Of a stretch of 64,000 bases of DNA, positions 32,907 to 44,509 are shown piece by piece. The position numbers and the translations under genes are program-made. Below the pieces are notes generated by a model that was not told the DNA's origin, did no database searches, and was given only the letters and a program-made list of their open reading frames with translations. The first letter of the stretch is position 1; each line of letters starts with the position of its first letter. Source of the stretch: Sciurus carolinensis (taxonomy: Eukaryota > Chordata > Mammalia > Rodentia > Sciuridae); assembly GCF_902686445.1 (NCBI RefSeq), contig NC_062218.1, positions 19,211,515-19,275,514 on the forward strand, given 5' to 3'.

Positions 32907-34154
32907 CTGATATTTCATTTTCCTGTGTTCATTTGACATGAAGTTTAGCACACCTTTATCTTAAAAAACTAAAAAATAAGTATCTTAGATTTTAGACAAA
33001 AAGTTGAATATTATGCACATACATATGTAATCATTTAAAATGTAACCATTTTACAATATATCTTTTGATGTATGAGAGTAATACAATTTCAAATCTGACC
33101 TATGAGTCATATTTTGATAACCCTGGAGTAGGAAAATGATGAATTAGATCTTAATGTACATTTTTGCTCAATTAAGTTGTGATGTTTTATCGAAGAAGCT
33201 CAGATAAGCCTTGATTTACACATAATTAATCACAGAATGATTTAATTTATAAAATTTCATGTCCACAATACCTCAATTTATATATATGTGTGTATATATA
33301 TGTGTGTGTGTGTGTTTAAAAATCAGTGAAAAGCATAATCATTCCCACCCCCCCCCCAAGAAAAATGTTGACTTGAGGTAAAATACATACTGCAGCACTT
33401 TTTTCTCCAGAGGTACATTTGTGGTTTGAAATAAGTCCATTTTGTAGCATTTCCAAAACAAAGCAATGGCATTCAGGTATGTGAAATTTCTACAAAATAA
33501 TATTGCTGCTTATTCCATTTCTGATGTTTCCTTATAAAGATTTATTAGTTTTTAGTTAATACATATGTTTAGAATGATGTAAAAAGGAACTCTGTAATTA
33601 TAAACATTAAAGCATTTTTCCCTCCCCAGGAAACACGTGAACTTTGGTAAAAGACTTTTACTCAAATATAAATAAATAGGAAAACAATCACTTTGTCGTC
33701 CTTGTTTTACACGGTTTTAAAATTCTCCGTGAATTAATGACAAATTGAAGACAATGACAGCAATTGTTGGTAATACAAATTAAATGATATTTAGCAATCA
33801 CTAAAATTATTGCTTTGCATAAGTTTTTAATTTTTTCCATCTTTAGTTTTAATTCAGTAGGACTGTTCTTTAAAGTTTTTTGACTGAATGTTTTTGAAGA
33901 TAAATAGATAACATTTTATTTTGATTTCTATTTGTACTCTTAAAAATTGCCTAGGGAAAATGAAGTGTCCATTTTTCATGTGATGGTATGATGTATGAAT
34001 TGCAGTACAGGGAAGCCTTTCTCTTAAGGAAAACTTGAAATTAAGGTGTGCATGAAAAATATCAGATTCATCTCATAATGACACAAGCCACAAAATTTTG
34101 CCAATTTTAGTTGCCTTTCTACATCAAATTATGTTTAAAATAAATCTCAATATG
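32907..34154. other. AT-rich sequence with small simple repeats
   Basis: Contains a (TA)/(TG) tract at 33279-33315 and a run of C at 33348-33357. 33640-33860 is unique and includes CACGTG near 33635. No gene or transposon is recognised. Confidence 0.5.
33279..33315. repeat. (TA)n(TG)n microsatellite
   Basis: TATATATATG, TGTGTATATATA, then about seven TG units. Alternating pyrimidine-purine throughout. Confidence 0.88.
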
Positions 34155-34600
34155 GCAAACACAGTCAACTTTTCATTGCTGTGATAAAATACCTGATAAA
34201 AACAACTTAGAGGAGGAAAAATTTATTTTATATCATAGTTTCAATGATTTCAGTCCATAATCTTCTATTGCTAGCCTTAAAGTTAGTCACAGTATCCTGG
34301 CTACGATGGTGTGGCAGAACAAAGTTCACCTCCTGGTGACCAAGAAGCAGAGAGAGCAAAGAAGAGACCAGGGACAAGATGTATTCTTCCAGGGCATGTC
34401 TCCTATGAGTCACTTCCTCCATATAGATCTCACCTCTTCCAGTTTTCACACCTCCCAATTATGACACCAAATTACTTCTCTTATCAGTGGTTTAATCTAC
34501 AGATGAGGTGAGAACCCTCATGATCCGTTTTCTTCCCAGGAGCTGAACATTGCTACATTGGGGACCATGTCTTCAACGAGAGATATTCCACTTCCAAACC
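34155..34600 (-). mobile_element. ERVL-MaLR-type solo LTR, minus strand
   Basis: Read on the minus strand it includes 'gacatggtccccaatgtagcaatgttcag', 'gatcatgagggttctcacctcatctgtagattaaacc', 'ggaagtgactcataggagacatgccctgg', 'ttgtccctggtctcttctttgctctctctgc' and, at the end, 'ctaagttgtttttatcaggtattttatcacagcaatgaaaag'. The same landmarks occur in the LTR at 6990-7399. About 440 bp, no internal region. The small frames on both strands (66 and 76 codons) are repeat-derived. Confidence 0.78.
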
Positions 34601-35039
34601 GCAGCACAGCATTGAAGAGAAAGAATATGCAAGACTAAAACATTGCCTTTCACTTGAAAACATTTTACTACCCCAACTGTGGTACTAGTGAGCAGTACTG
34701 ATAAATTACTGGTGTCTATGGAACTTACTGCAATGTTAAAATGAAGTTTTAGAATACACAGAGATCATGTTCCTTGTGTTATGGATTACTACCTATTTTT
34801 CATTTAATGATGCATATAAGAGAATGACTGTTCCTAATCATGGTAGTTGGGGCCTTGACAAAGTCATACAGAACTTGTACATCATTCTGTATAAGACAGT
34901 TTAATATAGCTAATCAATTTAGGAACTTCATGAAAAAAGGGAAGAGCTAGTTTGGATAGAGTGTGATACAATCAATGATGCTTCACCAAGACAGAAAAAT
35001 GTTGGTTGTTTAAAAAAAAAAATTAGTCATAGCATCTTT
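34601..35039. other. AT-rich unassigned sequence
   Basis: No gene or repeat recognised. Confidence 0.5.
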
Positions 35040-35385
35040 TCTTTTTATGTGAACTTGGCTAGGATAAAGTCCCTAGTCATGTAATTAAACATTAGTTTAG
35101 GTGTTGTTGTGAATATGGTTAAAGTCCATAATTATTTGATTTTAAGTAAAGTAGGTTGTTCTAGAAAATGTGAGTGGGCTTAACTCAATGTCTTGTAAGT
35201 CTTTAAGAGTAAAACTGAGACTTCCCTTCAGAAGACTCTTCTATGGATAGCAGAGTCAGCTGAGCTCCAGTCTGTTCTGTGGCCTGTGCTGCAAATAATG
35301 AACTTGCCTGGTCAGTCCCTTCACTTCCTCAAGTCAATTCCTAAAGAGATATGAATCGCTTCACGTATATTCCAGTTAGTTTTTT
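35040..35385 (+). mobile_element. Ancient mammalian interspersed repeat (family name uncertain)
   Basis: 'tgtgaacttggctaggataaagt', 'aaacattagtttaggtgttgttgtgaatatggtta', 'gattttaagtaaagtaggttgttctagaaaatgtgagtgggctt', 'agtctttaagagtaaaactgag' and a late 'aatgaacttgcctggtcagtccc' follow a widespread mammalian repeat. Its consensus, as I remember it, runs 'caacttggctaggc', 'taggtgttgctgtgaaggt', 'gtgggtgggcctcatccaatcagttgaaggcc'. I am sure of the resemblance but not of the family name. Confidence 0.55.
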
Positions 35386-37000
35386 CTTTTCCTCTAATAG
35401 AGACCCATCTGATTGTCCAAGACTTTCATTTGATTAAAGATTCAAATACTTCCTGCAAAATCCCCAAAGGGAAAGTGAATGATTCATAATATTATCACCA
35501 AATACATAATGGATGGCCAACAACAACAACAACAATAGAAATAAAAACAGTAGAAGCAAAAAATAAACACATGGGTACCCAGGTAAAACATGAAACAGAA
35601 TAGGGAATAGCACCATCAGACAATGAGCTTCACTTTAGAAAGGAGAAGCTTGGCATCCCCATTAGATATGTTACCACAATCCTCCCTTCTCTCCTCTCTC
35701 TCTCTTTCTCTTCTTTTCTAAACATGCTATTTCACATTCAGGTATCTGTGTCATTGCAGTGCAACATCAAGTACAAGGGCAAAGATGCACTCTGAGCAGG
35801 ATGACCTCTCCACTTTTTGTGTCCCATTCCTCTCTCTCTGTGCTAGGTAGAATCCTAATGTGAATCAACAGAATGCATGTAAAACAAACGGTAAGACTAG
35901 ATACTTCCTGTTGTTAACATAAATTCATACATGATATTCCAATTACACCATACATATCCCATTTTAAATTTTAGTATGTGTCAAGTTAAACAATTTAGAT
36001 TAATATAGATTAATCAGATTAATCAGAGCCAGGGAAATGTGAATAATATAGAAAGGACTCCCACATGCCCTACTCTGAATCGTAGAGGAACTAGACAGAT
36101 GTGCAGTGGTGTTGTCCAGGAATCTAGACCTCTTATTTGCACTAATTCCAATTTCTTAAAAGGTCTACTCTGATGGAAGAACAAAAATCTATGTAACTAT
36201 GTGGGGAGGGACTCGTTTGCATTCTGAGAGATGAGCAGTTAAAGAATCAGATGAATCAGTTTATATAGACAATCAAGGTCCCACATAAACTGCCTTTTCA
36301 AATTAGAAACATAATAATGATTGAATTGTGGATATTTGAAAAATTATTTGGTCAAGGAATTATTTTGTTAGATTTTCAAGGCTTTTTCCAATGTACTTTA
36401 AGGTTGATTAATTTGCAAATGATTCATAGTGGGAACTTTGAAGAGCAGCTACTTCTAAAACCTCAGCTGGTATAATTTAGAGCCTTTGAGAACATTCCCT
36501 TGAGTGAGAAGCAGGCCATCTCAGTGCAACAAACCTTTTATACAATTATTTATAATATACTCTCTTTAATACATTCAAAACACTGGAAACTTCAAAGATA
36601 TAAAATAAAATACTGTTGAAAATTGGTGAATCTCTAACTCCCTAATTGCCTGCATTCCCTTCCCACCCAGAACAAGTGGCCCAGTTAGTCCCCATTCTCA
36701 GAGAAATGAAAACTCTCATTGTCATTGGACAACAGAGTAGTTCCTTCACATACCATCCTGGGTTATTTCTTCCTGGGTAAAGTGAACCATTCTAGATTGT
36801 ATTACCTCAGGATGGACTTCAAGGTCCTCACTATTCTATATCTGTCACATTTTCTGGGTAGTGTAAAATTCCTTGCTATTTAATAACTGCAAATGTGGGA
36901 CAAGCGATTTTACTTTCAAAACCTCTGTTTTACAATTTGCAAAATTTGATATAGCAGTGTCTACATATAGAATATTTATAAAACTGAAAGTAGTACATTT
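35386..37000. other. Unassigned sequence, no gene
   Basis: Contains (CAA)n at 35517-35535, a CT-rich stretch near 35690-35720 and a short AGATTAAT-type triplication near 35996-36026. 36040-36280 and 36640-36850 look unique. Nothing is recognised. Confidence 0.5.
35517..35535. repeat. (CAA)n short tandem repeat
   Basis: Six CAA units. Confidence 0.9.
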
Positions 37001-37127
37001 CAATAAAACATTTAAGGGCCAGGGACATAGCTAAGTGGCAGAGTGCTTGCTTAGCATGTGTGAAGCCATGATTCAATCCCCAGGACTGCCATATATTAAT
37101 TAATTGAAGATAAACAATAAAAGTTTA
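37001..37127 (+). mobile_element. ID SINE, plus strand
   Basis: The body (about 37016-37114) reads GGGCCAGGGACATAGCTAAG, 'gtggcagagtgcttgcttagcatgtgtgaagcc', B box ATTCAATCCCC and 'aggactgcc', followed by an A/T-rich tail. Flanks CAATAAAACATTTA (37001) and CAATAAAAGTTTA (37115) resemble each other and are a possible TSD with an indel. Diverged from consensus, so older than the copies at 18.1 and 30.1 kb. Confidence 0.85.
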
Positions 37128-37180
37128 GGGGAATACTATTGAATCATAATAAATTAACTTACCCCAGCTTACTACTTTAA

Positions 37181-37550
37181 TGAAGAGTTGGCCCCAAAGG
37201 ACCTAGTATGTAGAGAACTCCAACCTCACTGGTATGCAAGCAGATTGTACTATAACATAAGAACATCGCTGTGTAGCTAAGCAACAGAGTCTTTACCAAT
37301 AATATCCAACCCCACAGCCAATCCCAGGCTGCAGGTTACCTAACTAGGCCCAAATAAGGCAATGCCAAACTACATGAATCCTAATTTATTTTCTTTCTGG
37401 CTATAAAAGGAGCTCATTTCATTGTAAGACAAGCATTATGAACCATGTTTTGTCAGAAATTTTGTTGGGTTCTAGAGCCTTTTCCTTGTGCAAGTAAACT
37501 GAATAAGTTTTTTTTTTTCTTTCTTTAAAATAGTATTGTGAACGTTTCTT
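37181..37550 (+). mobile_element. Putative ERV1-type solo LTR with TATA box
   Basis: The block starts TGAAGAGTTGGCCCCAAAGG. It has a CCAAT element (GCCAATCCC near 37319), a clear TATA box CTATAAAAGG at 37401-37410, and then about 90 nt of R-like sequence. A diverged poly(A)-signal-like AATAAG near 37502 is followed by a T-rich stretch and an end near 37545-37550. This order is that of a gammaretrovirus-like LTR. TTAA sits just before the start and just after the proposed end and may be the 4-bp TSD. No internal retroviral sequence is present. Confidence 0.5.
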
Positions 37551-40500
37551 AATAATGTTATCTGCTACTATTATTAGCACTAATATAACTTTGATAATTT
37601 ACAATATATTTATGAAACAATAGATGTAAGCATAAAAGTATCTGAATAATTGACCAAATGTCACCACCTATGTTCATCTTCCACTAAAATTTCAGAATGT
37701 TTTCCTGTTACCTGATGATATAAAGTTTTGAAGAATTTTAAAGTTACTAATTAAATATTTAATATCGGGAAAAATGCATTTTCTGTGGAAGATTGTCATT
37801 CTTTGTATAATGCTTTTTAGCTTTGGCAAAAAATGAATGAATGTATAAATAAGTCAATAAATAAGGAAACTCAAGTTTTGAAATAAAGTAATATGTCATT
37901 TATTTTCCACTTTTGATAGTAGAAAAATAAATGCAGCTCAATATCTTGTAGTATATATTTTTATCATGTGTTTGAGGAATTCTATCCTACTCTCATTAAT
38001 GAAAGCACAAGCATGATTCTAATTAGCCTGAATGTGCCCTGGAAATGCATAAATCCCTTCATCAGAAATGAGAAATGAAATCTGGTCATCACCTTGAAAT
38101 GTCAAATATATTATATTCTTAGAAGAAATGTTTTTTCTTCTAATTAAAGCTATAGCTTCCATAATGAAAATAATATAATCAAAGATGAAATAAAATAATC
38201 AAGAAAGGTTTTACTTTATTATGTAAGATACTATTTTAATACATACATTAACAAAGATACTTTTCCATCTCCTTAGAAGTTGTAATTCAAGTTTTTCCAA
38301 ATTAAAAGGATGGTAATTATTCAACTGAGTAGATTCCCAAGTTCAACTTCTTATATCTCCCTCTCAAATCACTAGCATTTTGAAGAATTACACAGTATCA
38401 AATTTATAGCATAAATTATCTCAATACCACTACTTATTTCCTGCAAGACTGCAAATCCTTTCTCTTCTTTCAGTGTATTCCACCATCAAGGTAGTGAACC
38501 TCTTGTTGGAGTATGATACAATTTGTCCCCCAAACAAAATTAATTTTAGCATCTTCCATTCTTATTCTTTGGACTGGAGATGGATACTTACACCTATTCT
38601 GTTTTATCATCTTGTTCCATACTTCTAGGATCAAGCACAGGTGCAGTTTACTTTTGCTTTTTCTTCTGTCTTTGCCCAAAACATTGCTATGCATCATGTC
38701 TAAACTAAGACTTTGGTTTTCTTGACTTGATGCTGAAAGGACTCAAAAGATAATTTAAATCATGGAAATTATATAAATATCTTAGGAAGAATGCTAATTA
38801 TTCAGTTATTTCATGCAGCATTTTTTAAAATAATGTTCATAGCAGCAAAAAAACTCTTGTACTTTGATCCTTTGCAGGCTGGGTTTTATTTTATTTCCTT
38901 TCAAGTTGACTTACATTTCAAGCCCATGTCTGAACTGTGTGCCCTTGTTCTGTTCTCCACTACCTGCAGTTTATTCTGGATCCCAGATACTCTTTGTATC
39001 ATAATCTGTCAGTGTTGCAAACACTGCCAAAGGTTAGATGTCAGGTTGCCTGATCTGGTAGGACTCTCATAAACGTCTATGCTTACACATTACTTCAAAC
39101 AATAAAGTACATGTTTGCTAATTTTTAACCTTCTCAAGTGACATTTTAAAGGTTAATAGCAAATTAGAGAAAAATAATATTTATTGGTAAGGGAGGGTGG
39201 GACTTTGCTTCTATAAAAACATATTGATTTAGAAAATGGAGGTAAGACAATTATTTGGAAATTAAAAACACAGGGTTCATAGCTCAAAAGCAAATGGATT
39301 GTTTAGACAATAACCTCAATTTCTTAAAAAGAAAAGTCTTTGTAGAAAACCCTAGTCTCTACATGCATGAATGGTTGTGTGCACACACACAATGAGTCAA
39401 TTGCTGGTACATTTTTATTCATTTGCATGGAAAATCCAAGAGAAAAACATTGAGAGGATAGAAGAGGAACCACATTTTTGACTATCTTTTTGTTGCCTTA
39501 TAGTCCATTTTAAAATTACCTTTATTTTTCCTTTTCCATCTCCTTATTATTGCATAAGAATTGAGGAGATCAGCTTGCTTATACCATTGCCACAGAACAG
39601 TCTTTAACCAAACTAGATTTTGTTATTTATTTTCTTAAAAACCATTGCCACAAAAATGAGAATACTGAAATTTTGTAATATTTTGAAAGTGATATTTCGA
39701 ATGCACAAGGCATTTGCGAATTACCTTTACTTCCTTTCCTCTGTTGTAAGAAATGAATATAAGGTTTGTTATCTTTACTTCAATTTATAAATGATGAAAA
39801 TGGGCATATAACATGTAGTAAAACACACTTAAAAATTAGATTTGGGTGTTTTTTTCTTACTGTTTTCAAATAATGCCATGTGTTTATCACTTAAGTTGCA
39901 ATGTGGGCAATATATAGGGGAACGTATAATTACATTCTGTAAATTCCCATCAAAACAATTTTGTTATACTGGAGAAAAATAGAGATATATTCAGGAAATA
40001 TTTTATGAGAATTCAGAGATTTTAATCATTAGTTTCTCCTTACATTCCATTTTAATGTATATTTATGCCTATCTGCATGAAAAATCATCCCCAAATGAAC
40101 AACAAAGGAGGAAATTCCCACTTTACAATATTCATTGTATCTGGTAGATTAGACTGAAAATTTGGAAAGGGAACAACATCTATTAGCTCAAATTTGTACC
40201 AACTTCTATGGGGTAAGATGTTATTAAACACAGACTATAGAGAATTTATGAAGAATAACTATGGTTTTCTTAATTATTTTAATGATTATTTCTTTCTTTT
40301 TCATTTAATGGGTATTCAGCAAACTGCTCATTAGGGGATTATATGTTTAATATTACTAATGAAATTAAATTAAAAAGATATACAGTACCATTAAAGTACC
40401 ATCTAAGAAAAATGCTGCTGCTAAAATAACTCTTTGTTTAGTAGGTACCGAGAGATACAGAGATACATATGAAAGTTATATTTCATATGGTAATTCTTCT

Positions 40501-42604
40501 ATTGGAAACTATTAAAATATGAGGCATATTTATTCCTTCCTCTTTGTAGAGGCATAAACTCAAAGCTTGCTCTTTTTACACATGGTGGGATATTATAAGT
40601 GACTTCTAAATAAACAGAATAGAAAAATTGCAAAAAATTAGAAACTTTACGCTATACAAATACAAAAACAAAACTCTTGCTTGACCTGCTTCAATTGCAA
40701 TGACAAAACCAACCATCGTGAATGAATTATCTATCCATATATAAATCTAAAAGCATTACTACAATGAATGAATTCAGAAGAGTGGAAATTTACATTGCAC
40801 ATAAAGAAACATGAATGCCCCTTACAGAAGGATTAGCATAAATAAAAATAGAATCATTTCAGAAGTCAGTTTATGTATTCCCTAACCTATTGACAAAGAC
40901 ACTTGTGTTTTTATTTTTTCCCTTTAAACATAATCCGTGTTAGTGATTTACATTCTTAAGGATCACAGACACATCCTAAATTTATTGCATTTTAAATCTA
41001 AGATACTTTGAAATAACTAGAAAGGAACACTGATTTTTTTTAATCTATTTTCTATTTGTTTTGTTGGACCTTAACAAAATATGAGTTATTTTCATGGATT
41101 TTAAACAATACATACTTCTATAAATTTTATTTTAATTTCCTAAGAGATGTATGTAGCAATAATATTTTTTAAATTGCTTTGAAATATTTTTGAATACCTT
41201 TGTAATGCAACTTTGAGTTATGAAATTATGAGTTTGTATTATAAATCATTTCCTAGAAATAATAGGGAAAATGAAAGTCTTAAAAACTATAAGTGGTAAA
41301 AACTATTAAGTGAATGAAATATAAATGGTCCTACTTGCTATTAATAATTGCCTAATTAGCAGAGAACCACTATATCTAGCAGACCTTTGGGAGTATATCA
41401 ACAATGAAAAACCATGGCTACTGAGAAAACAGTAACAATTTTTTAATAGCTGACTATTCTAACAGTTTTTGAAATTGTTCTGAAGTGCTTTTCTATTGGA
41501 ACATTGTGCTAGAAATGGTTATTTTAATTTGTAGATGATCCAACCAGTGTAAAAAGGAAACACTTTACCTTCATAATGGAGAGCTGCATGCATGTTCTAT
41601 CTCTTACAGTTAATGATTATGTCTTCCCTTTAAAGTTTACTTATTGAAATTTGTGATATCAGAAATATCAACCTCATTCTTTTTGTGGCAATTTTATATG
41701 AGACATAGGGACCTCAGGGCATGGCTAAAAGGAAATTTCACTCCTGTCAAATCACTGAATGTTTCAAGCAAATCCTAACTTCTCAGCTTCTACTTTGTCC
41801 AGTAAACTGGAAGCATCCTCTCAAGCCCACAGTTTACTAATAAAAATGTCATCAGTAAGTCAATGTTACTGCTTTTTTACTGTTTGATGTAAAAATAAAA
41901 CAATATTAATGTGAGTGATCAAACACCAAATGTCATTTCTTCAGAGTCAGAATAGTGTTTTATAGAGAGACTCTCCTAAGGTACAGTATTTTTTTTTTTT
42001 GAACAAGAGGAACAGCAACATTTTATCAGTGTCATAGCTATATTTTTGATAGTGAATGATATAAAGTTGGACAAGGAAAACTAGATAAGGCCTATAAATT
42101 CCAAGACAACATGCAGAAATGTGACTCATATTTTATTGGAGTTTAGTTGAGACTCAATGGGTTGACACTATTTTGTCTTATAATCTTAGTAAGCAAACTT
42201 TGACATGCACCCCAAGTGACTAGATTCCATCCTCTGAAATAATTGTCATTCCACAAGCCCAACTTTCTCATTTATTAATAAATGCATATGATCAATTTGA
42301 ATTAGTTTACACAAAGCCAAGTTTCCATGTCTATATTTTAAAGATCTGGTATGGAAAATTGAAAGTGAAGAAAATAAAATATTAGGACAATGGTTAGTTT
42401 CTGTCCTTTTAAAAAATGCATCTTGTAGATTATCAAATTCATTTGACTGCAAAAGTCTTTTAAGTATCACTTTTAGTATATTAATTACCTTAATTGATAC
42501 AATGTAATAAACATAAAAATTAGACAATAATGTAAAAAACATACTATGTATGCAGGTGGATCTATATTTATACTGCCTTAGATTCTTTCTTCTCACTCTT
42601 TTGT
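37551..42604. other. Long AT-rich stretch with nothing identified
   Basis: About 5 kb without a recognisable gene, SINE or LINE, which is unusually repeat-free to the eye for this window. Frames such as 38791-39072 (93 codons) and 42246-42596 (116 codons, minus) have AT-driven composition and no resemblance that I can name. A weak MIR-like trace near 39740-39830 is not strong enough to call. A T run of about 12 lies at 41988-42000. Confidence 0.5.
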
Positions 42605-42695
42605 TTTGGGGCGGGGGGAGTGGTTATTAGGGATTTCATCCAAGGCCTGTACTTGCTAAGCGAGTCCCTACAATTAACTTACACCCCTTAAGCTT
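42605..42695 (-). mobile_element. Degenerate ID SINE, minus strand
   Basis: The plus strand reads 'tggttattagggatttcatccaaggcctgtacttgctaagcgagtccctacaattaacttacacccctta'. This keeps the antisense ID order (ctggggattgaacccagggcctgtgcttgctaagcaagtgctctaccaactgagctacacccc). The pol III boxes are decayed, so it is an old copy. Confidence 0.65.
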
Positions 42696-43574
42696 AAATC
42701 CATCCATGTTTCAACATATGCATCTGTATAGCTATTTATTTGTCTTTTACTTTTCTATGAAAAACAATAAACAATGATGCCGTAAAGGACATAGAAAAAT
42801 ATGCTAATATAAAATGGAAAATCATAAATTAAAAATATAAATAACTTAAAATATAATACCTTCTAAGTTTGAAAGACAAAATGATATTTTTATTATAAGG
42901 ATATACATACAAACCAATAAAACACATTCATACAAATATATCCTGTAAAACAATAAAATCCTGAGAAGAGATGTACACAGATGATATAGTGTAAAGAGAG
43001 AGACACATTCAGAATGACTTAAAAGCACATGAAATAATATTCGATTATCCTAGAGAAATAATATATTATTATTTTCACATACCTAAATTTTAGATCATCA
43101 TTTTATTTATATGTAAGTTTATTTCATTTAATGTATATGCTAAAACTTAAAATTTATTTTAAAATCTTTGGGGAGTAACAAATTTATATGTGTGTGTATG
43201 TGTGTGGACTTGGAATATTGTGCTAGAAATGGTCATTTTTATATATATGCTATTTAAAAATATATCCACAGACTATAGTAGGCCATGAGATAATTAGTAT
43301 ATAAGGTAAACAGGAACAGATTGGCACCTTCAATTAAAACAATAAATAATTTTCTATGTGTAATATTGCTTCAAATATACTCACTTAGTAAACAATAAGG
43401 GTAATTTTTTAAAAACTTTAAAATCATAGTACAGTAAATGATATCAGATCTAAAGAATGAATGGGGTAGTTAGTATAAACAAAAGGGAATGATACACATT
43501 CACCTTGAAAATATTTTTTAAAAATGCTAGTGGTCTGATTTTTCAACTTCTTCATCCAAATTGTTTCCCCTTTT
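42696..43574. other. AT-rich unassigned sequence
   Basis: No gene or repeat recognised apart from short TA and TG runs near 43190-43260. Confidence 0.5.
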
Positions 43575-43760
43575 GACTTCAGTTTAGTCTGAAGTTTTGT
43601 GTCCCTCTAATTTCATATGTCGAATGAATTCTTCACCCTGAAGGTGGTGATTTTTGCAAGTGGGAATGGGATTAGTGCTGTTCTAAAAGACTCCAGGGAA
43701 CTGCCTTCACCTTCCAGCTTGTGAGAGAGTGCAGCGAGAAGTGAATTGAGGTTTGGTCCA
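43575..43760 (+). mobile_element. MLT1-like LTR fragment, plus strand
   Basis: 'ttttgtgtccctctaatttcatatgtcgaatgaattc', 'ccctgaaggtggtgatttttgcaagtgg', 'gggattagtgctgttctaaaaga' and 'gtgagagagtgcagcgagaag' follow the MLT1/MST consensus order (gtgtccccccaaaattcatatgttgaag, ggtgatggtatttggaggtggg, gggattagtgcccttataagaag, catgtgaggacacagcaagaag). It stops where an imperfect palindrome and a duplicated segment begin. Confidence 0.6.
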
Positions 43761-43820
43761 CTTACACCACTACTTGTACAAGGACAACTACTTGTCTACA
43801 AGTATAAGTAGTAGTGTAGG
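43761..43820. repeat. Imperfect inverted repeat (hairpin-forming)
   Basis: CTTACACCACTACTTGTA (43761-43778) is the near reverse complement of the stretch 43797-43820 (TACAAGTA, then GTAGTGTAGG after a 6-bp insertion). Inside lie the perfect 10-bp palindrome CTTGTACAAG (43773-43782) and a second small hairpin, TACTTG-TCTA-CAAGTA (43789-43804). It sits at the left edge of the duplication described next. Confidence 0.7.
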
Positions 43821-43970
43821 TAGACTGGACACAGAAAATATTTCCTCCAAGTTATTGCTATTATTGTTTCCAAATGATTGACCTTCTCTTCTCACTGGCA
43901 TGTTTCATATATTTAAATCTAATTGAACTAAACATAACAGAAAATTAAGGCACAGAGCCAGCATGCTCCT
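43812..43970 (+). repeat. Direct duplication, copy 1
   Basis: A 159-bp segment starting TAGTGTAGGTAGACTG and ending GCATGCTCCT. It aligns without gaps to 44351-44509, with about 16 differences by hand count (near 90% identity). Offset between copies is 539 bp. I do not recognise the segment as a known repeat. Confidence 0.9.
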
Positions 43971-44350
43971 CAGCTGCCTCTGAGATAGGAGCCCTCAGCA
44001 GATATTGAAGTGCCTTAATTGATCTTGCCAGCCTCCGTAACTCTGAGTAAAGACACATGCTTCTATATGTGATACATCTGATGGTATTTTTGTTAAAGCA
44101 TCTTGAACTAAGAGAGTTTTTCCTGTGAAAACTGAATAGTGAAAGAGTTTATAAATTATGATATTGATGGAGTGTGTATAAATTCACTCTGACAAAGAAA
44201 AGATGATGAAGAGTATGTACTGAGCAGGTCATATTATAATATTATGAAGGTCTTGCTACAATACAGAAAATATTAACTGGACTCTAATACATTCTACTTT
44301 ATGTGGTGGCAAATGACTTATTATACTGCTCTTCTTAATTCTTGTACTTG
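43971..44350. other. Spacer between duplicated segments
   Basis: About 380 bp of AT-rich sequence with no recognised gene or transposon. I saw no further similarity between its ends and the flanks of the duplication. Confidence 0.5.
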
Positions 44351-44509
44351 TAGTGTAGGTAGACTGTACACAGCAAAAATTACCTCCAAGTTATTGCTAA
44401 TATGATTTCCAAGTGATTGACCTTCTCTTTTCACTGGCATGTTTTGTATATTTGAATCTAATTGAACCAAACATAACAGAAAATTCAGGCACAAAGCCAG
44501 CATCCTCCT
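44351..44509 (+). repeat. Direct duplication, copy 2
   Basis: Second copy of the 159-bp segment, preceded by CTTGTACTTG, which resembles the palindrome core beside copy 1. The minus-strand 60-codon frame at 44321-44503 runs through this copy and is not supported as a gene. Confidence 0.9.

Noticed and set aside
42246..42596. 116-codon minus-strand frame in AT-rich DNA
   Set aside because: Composition is driven by AT bias and there are no recognisable domains or flanking splice or promoter signals.
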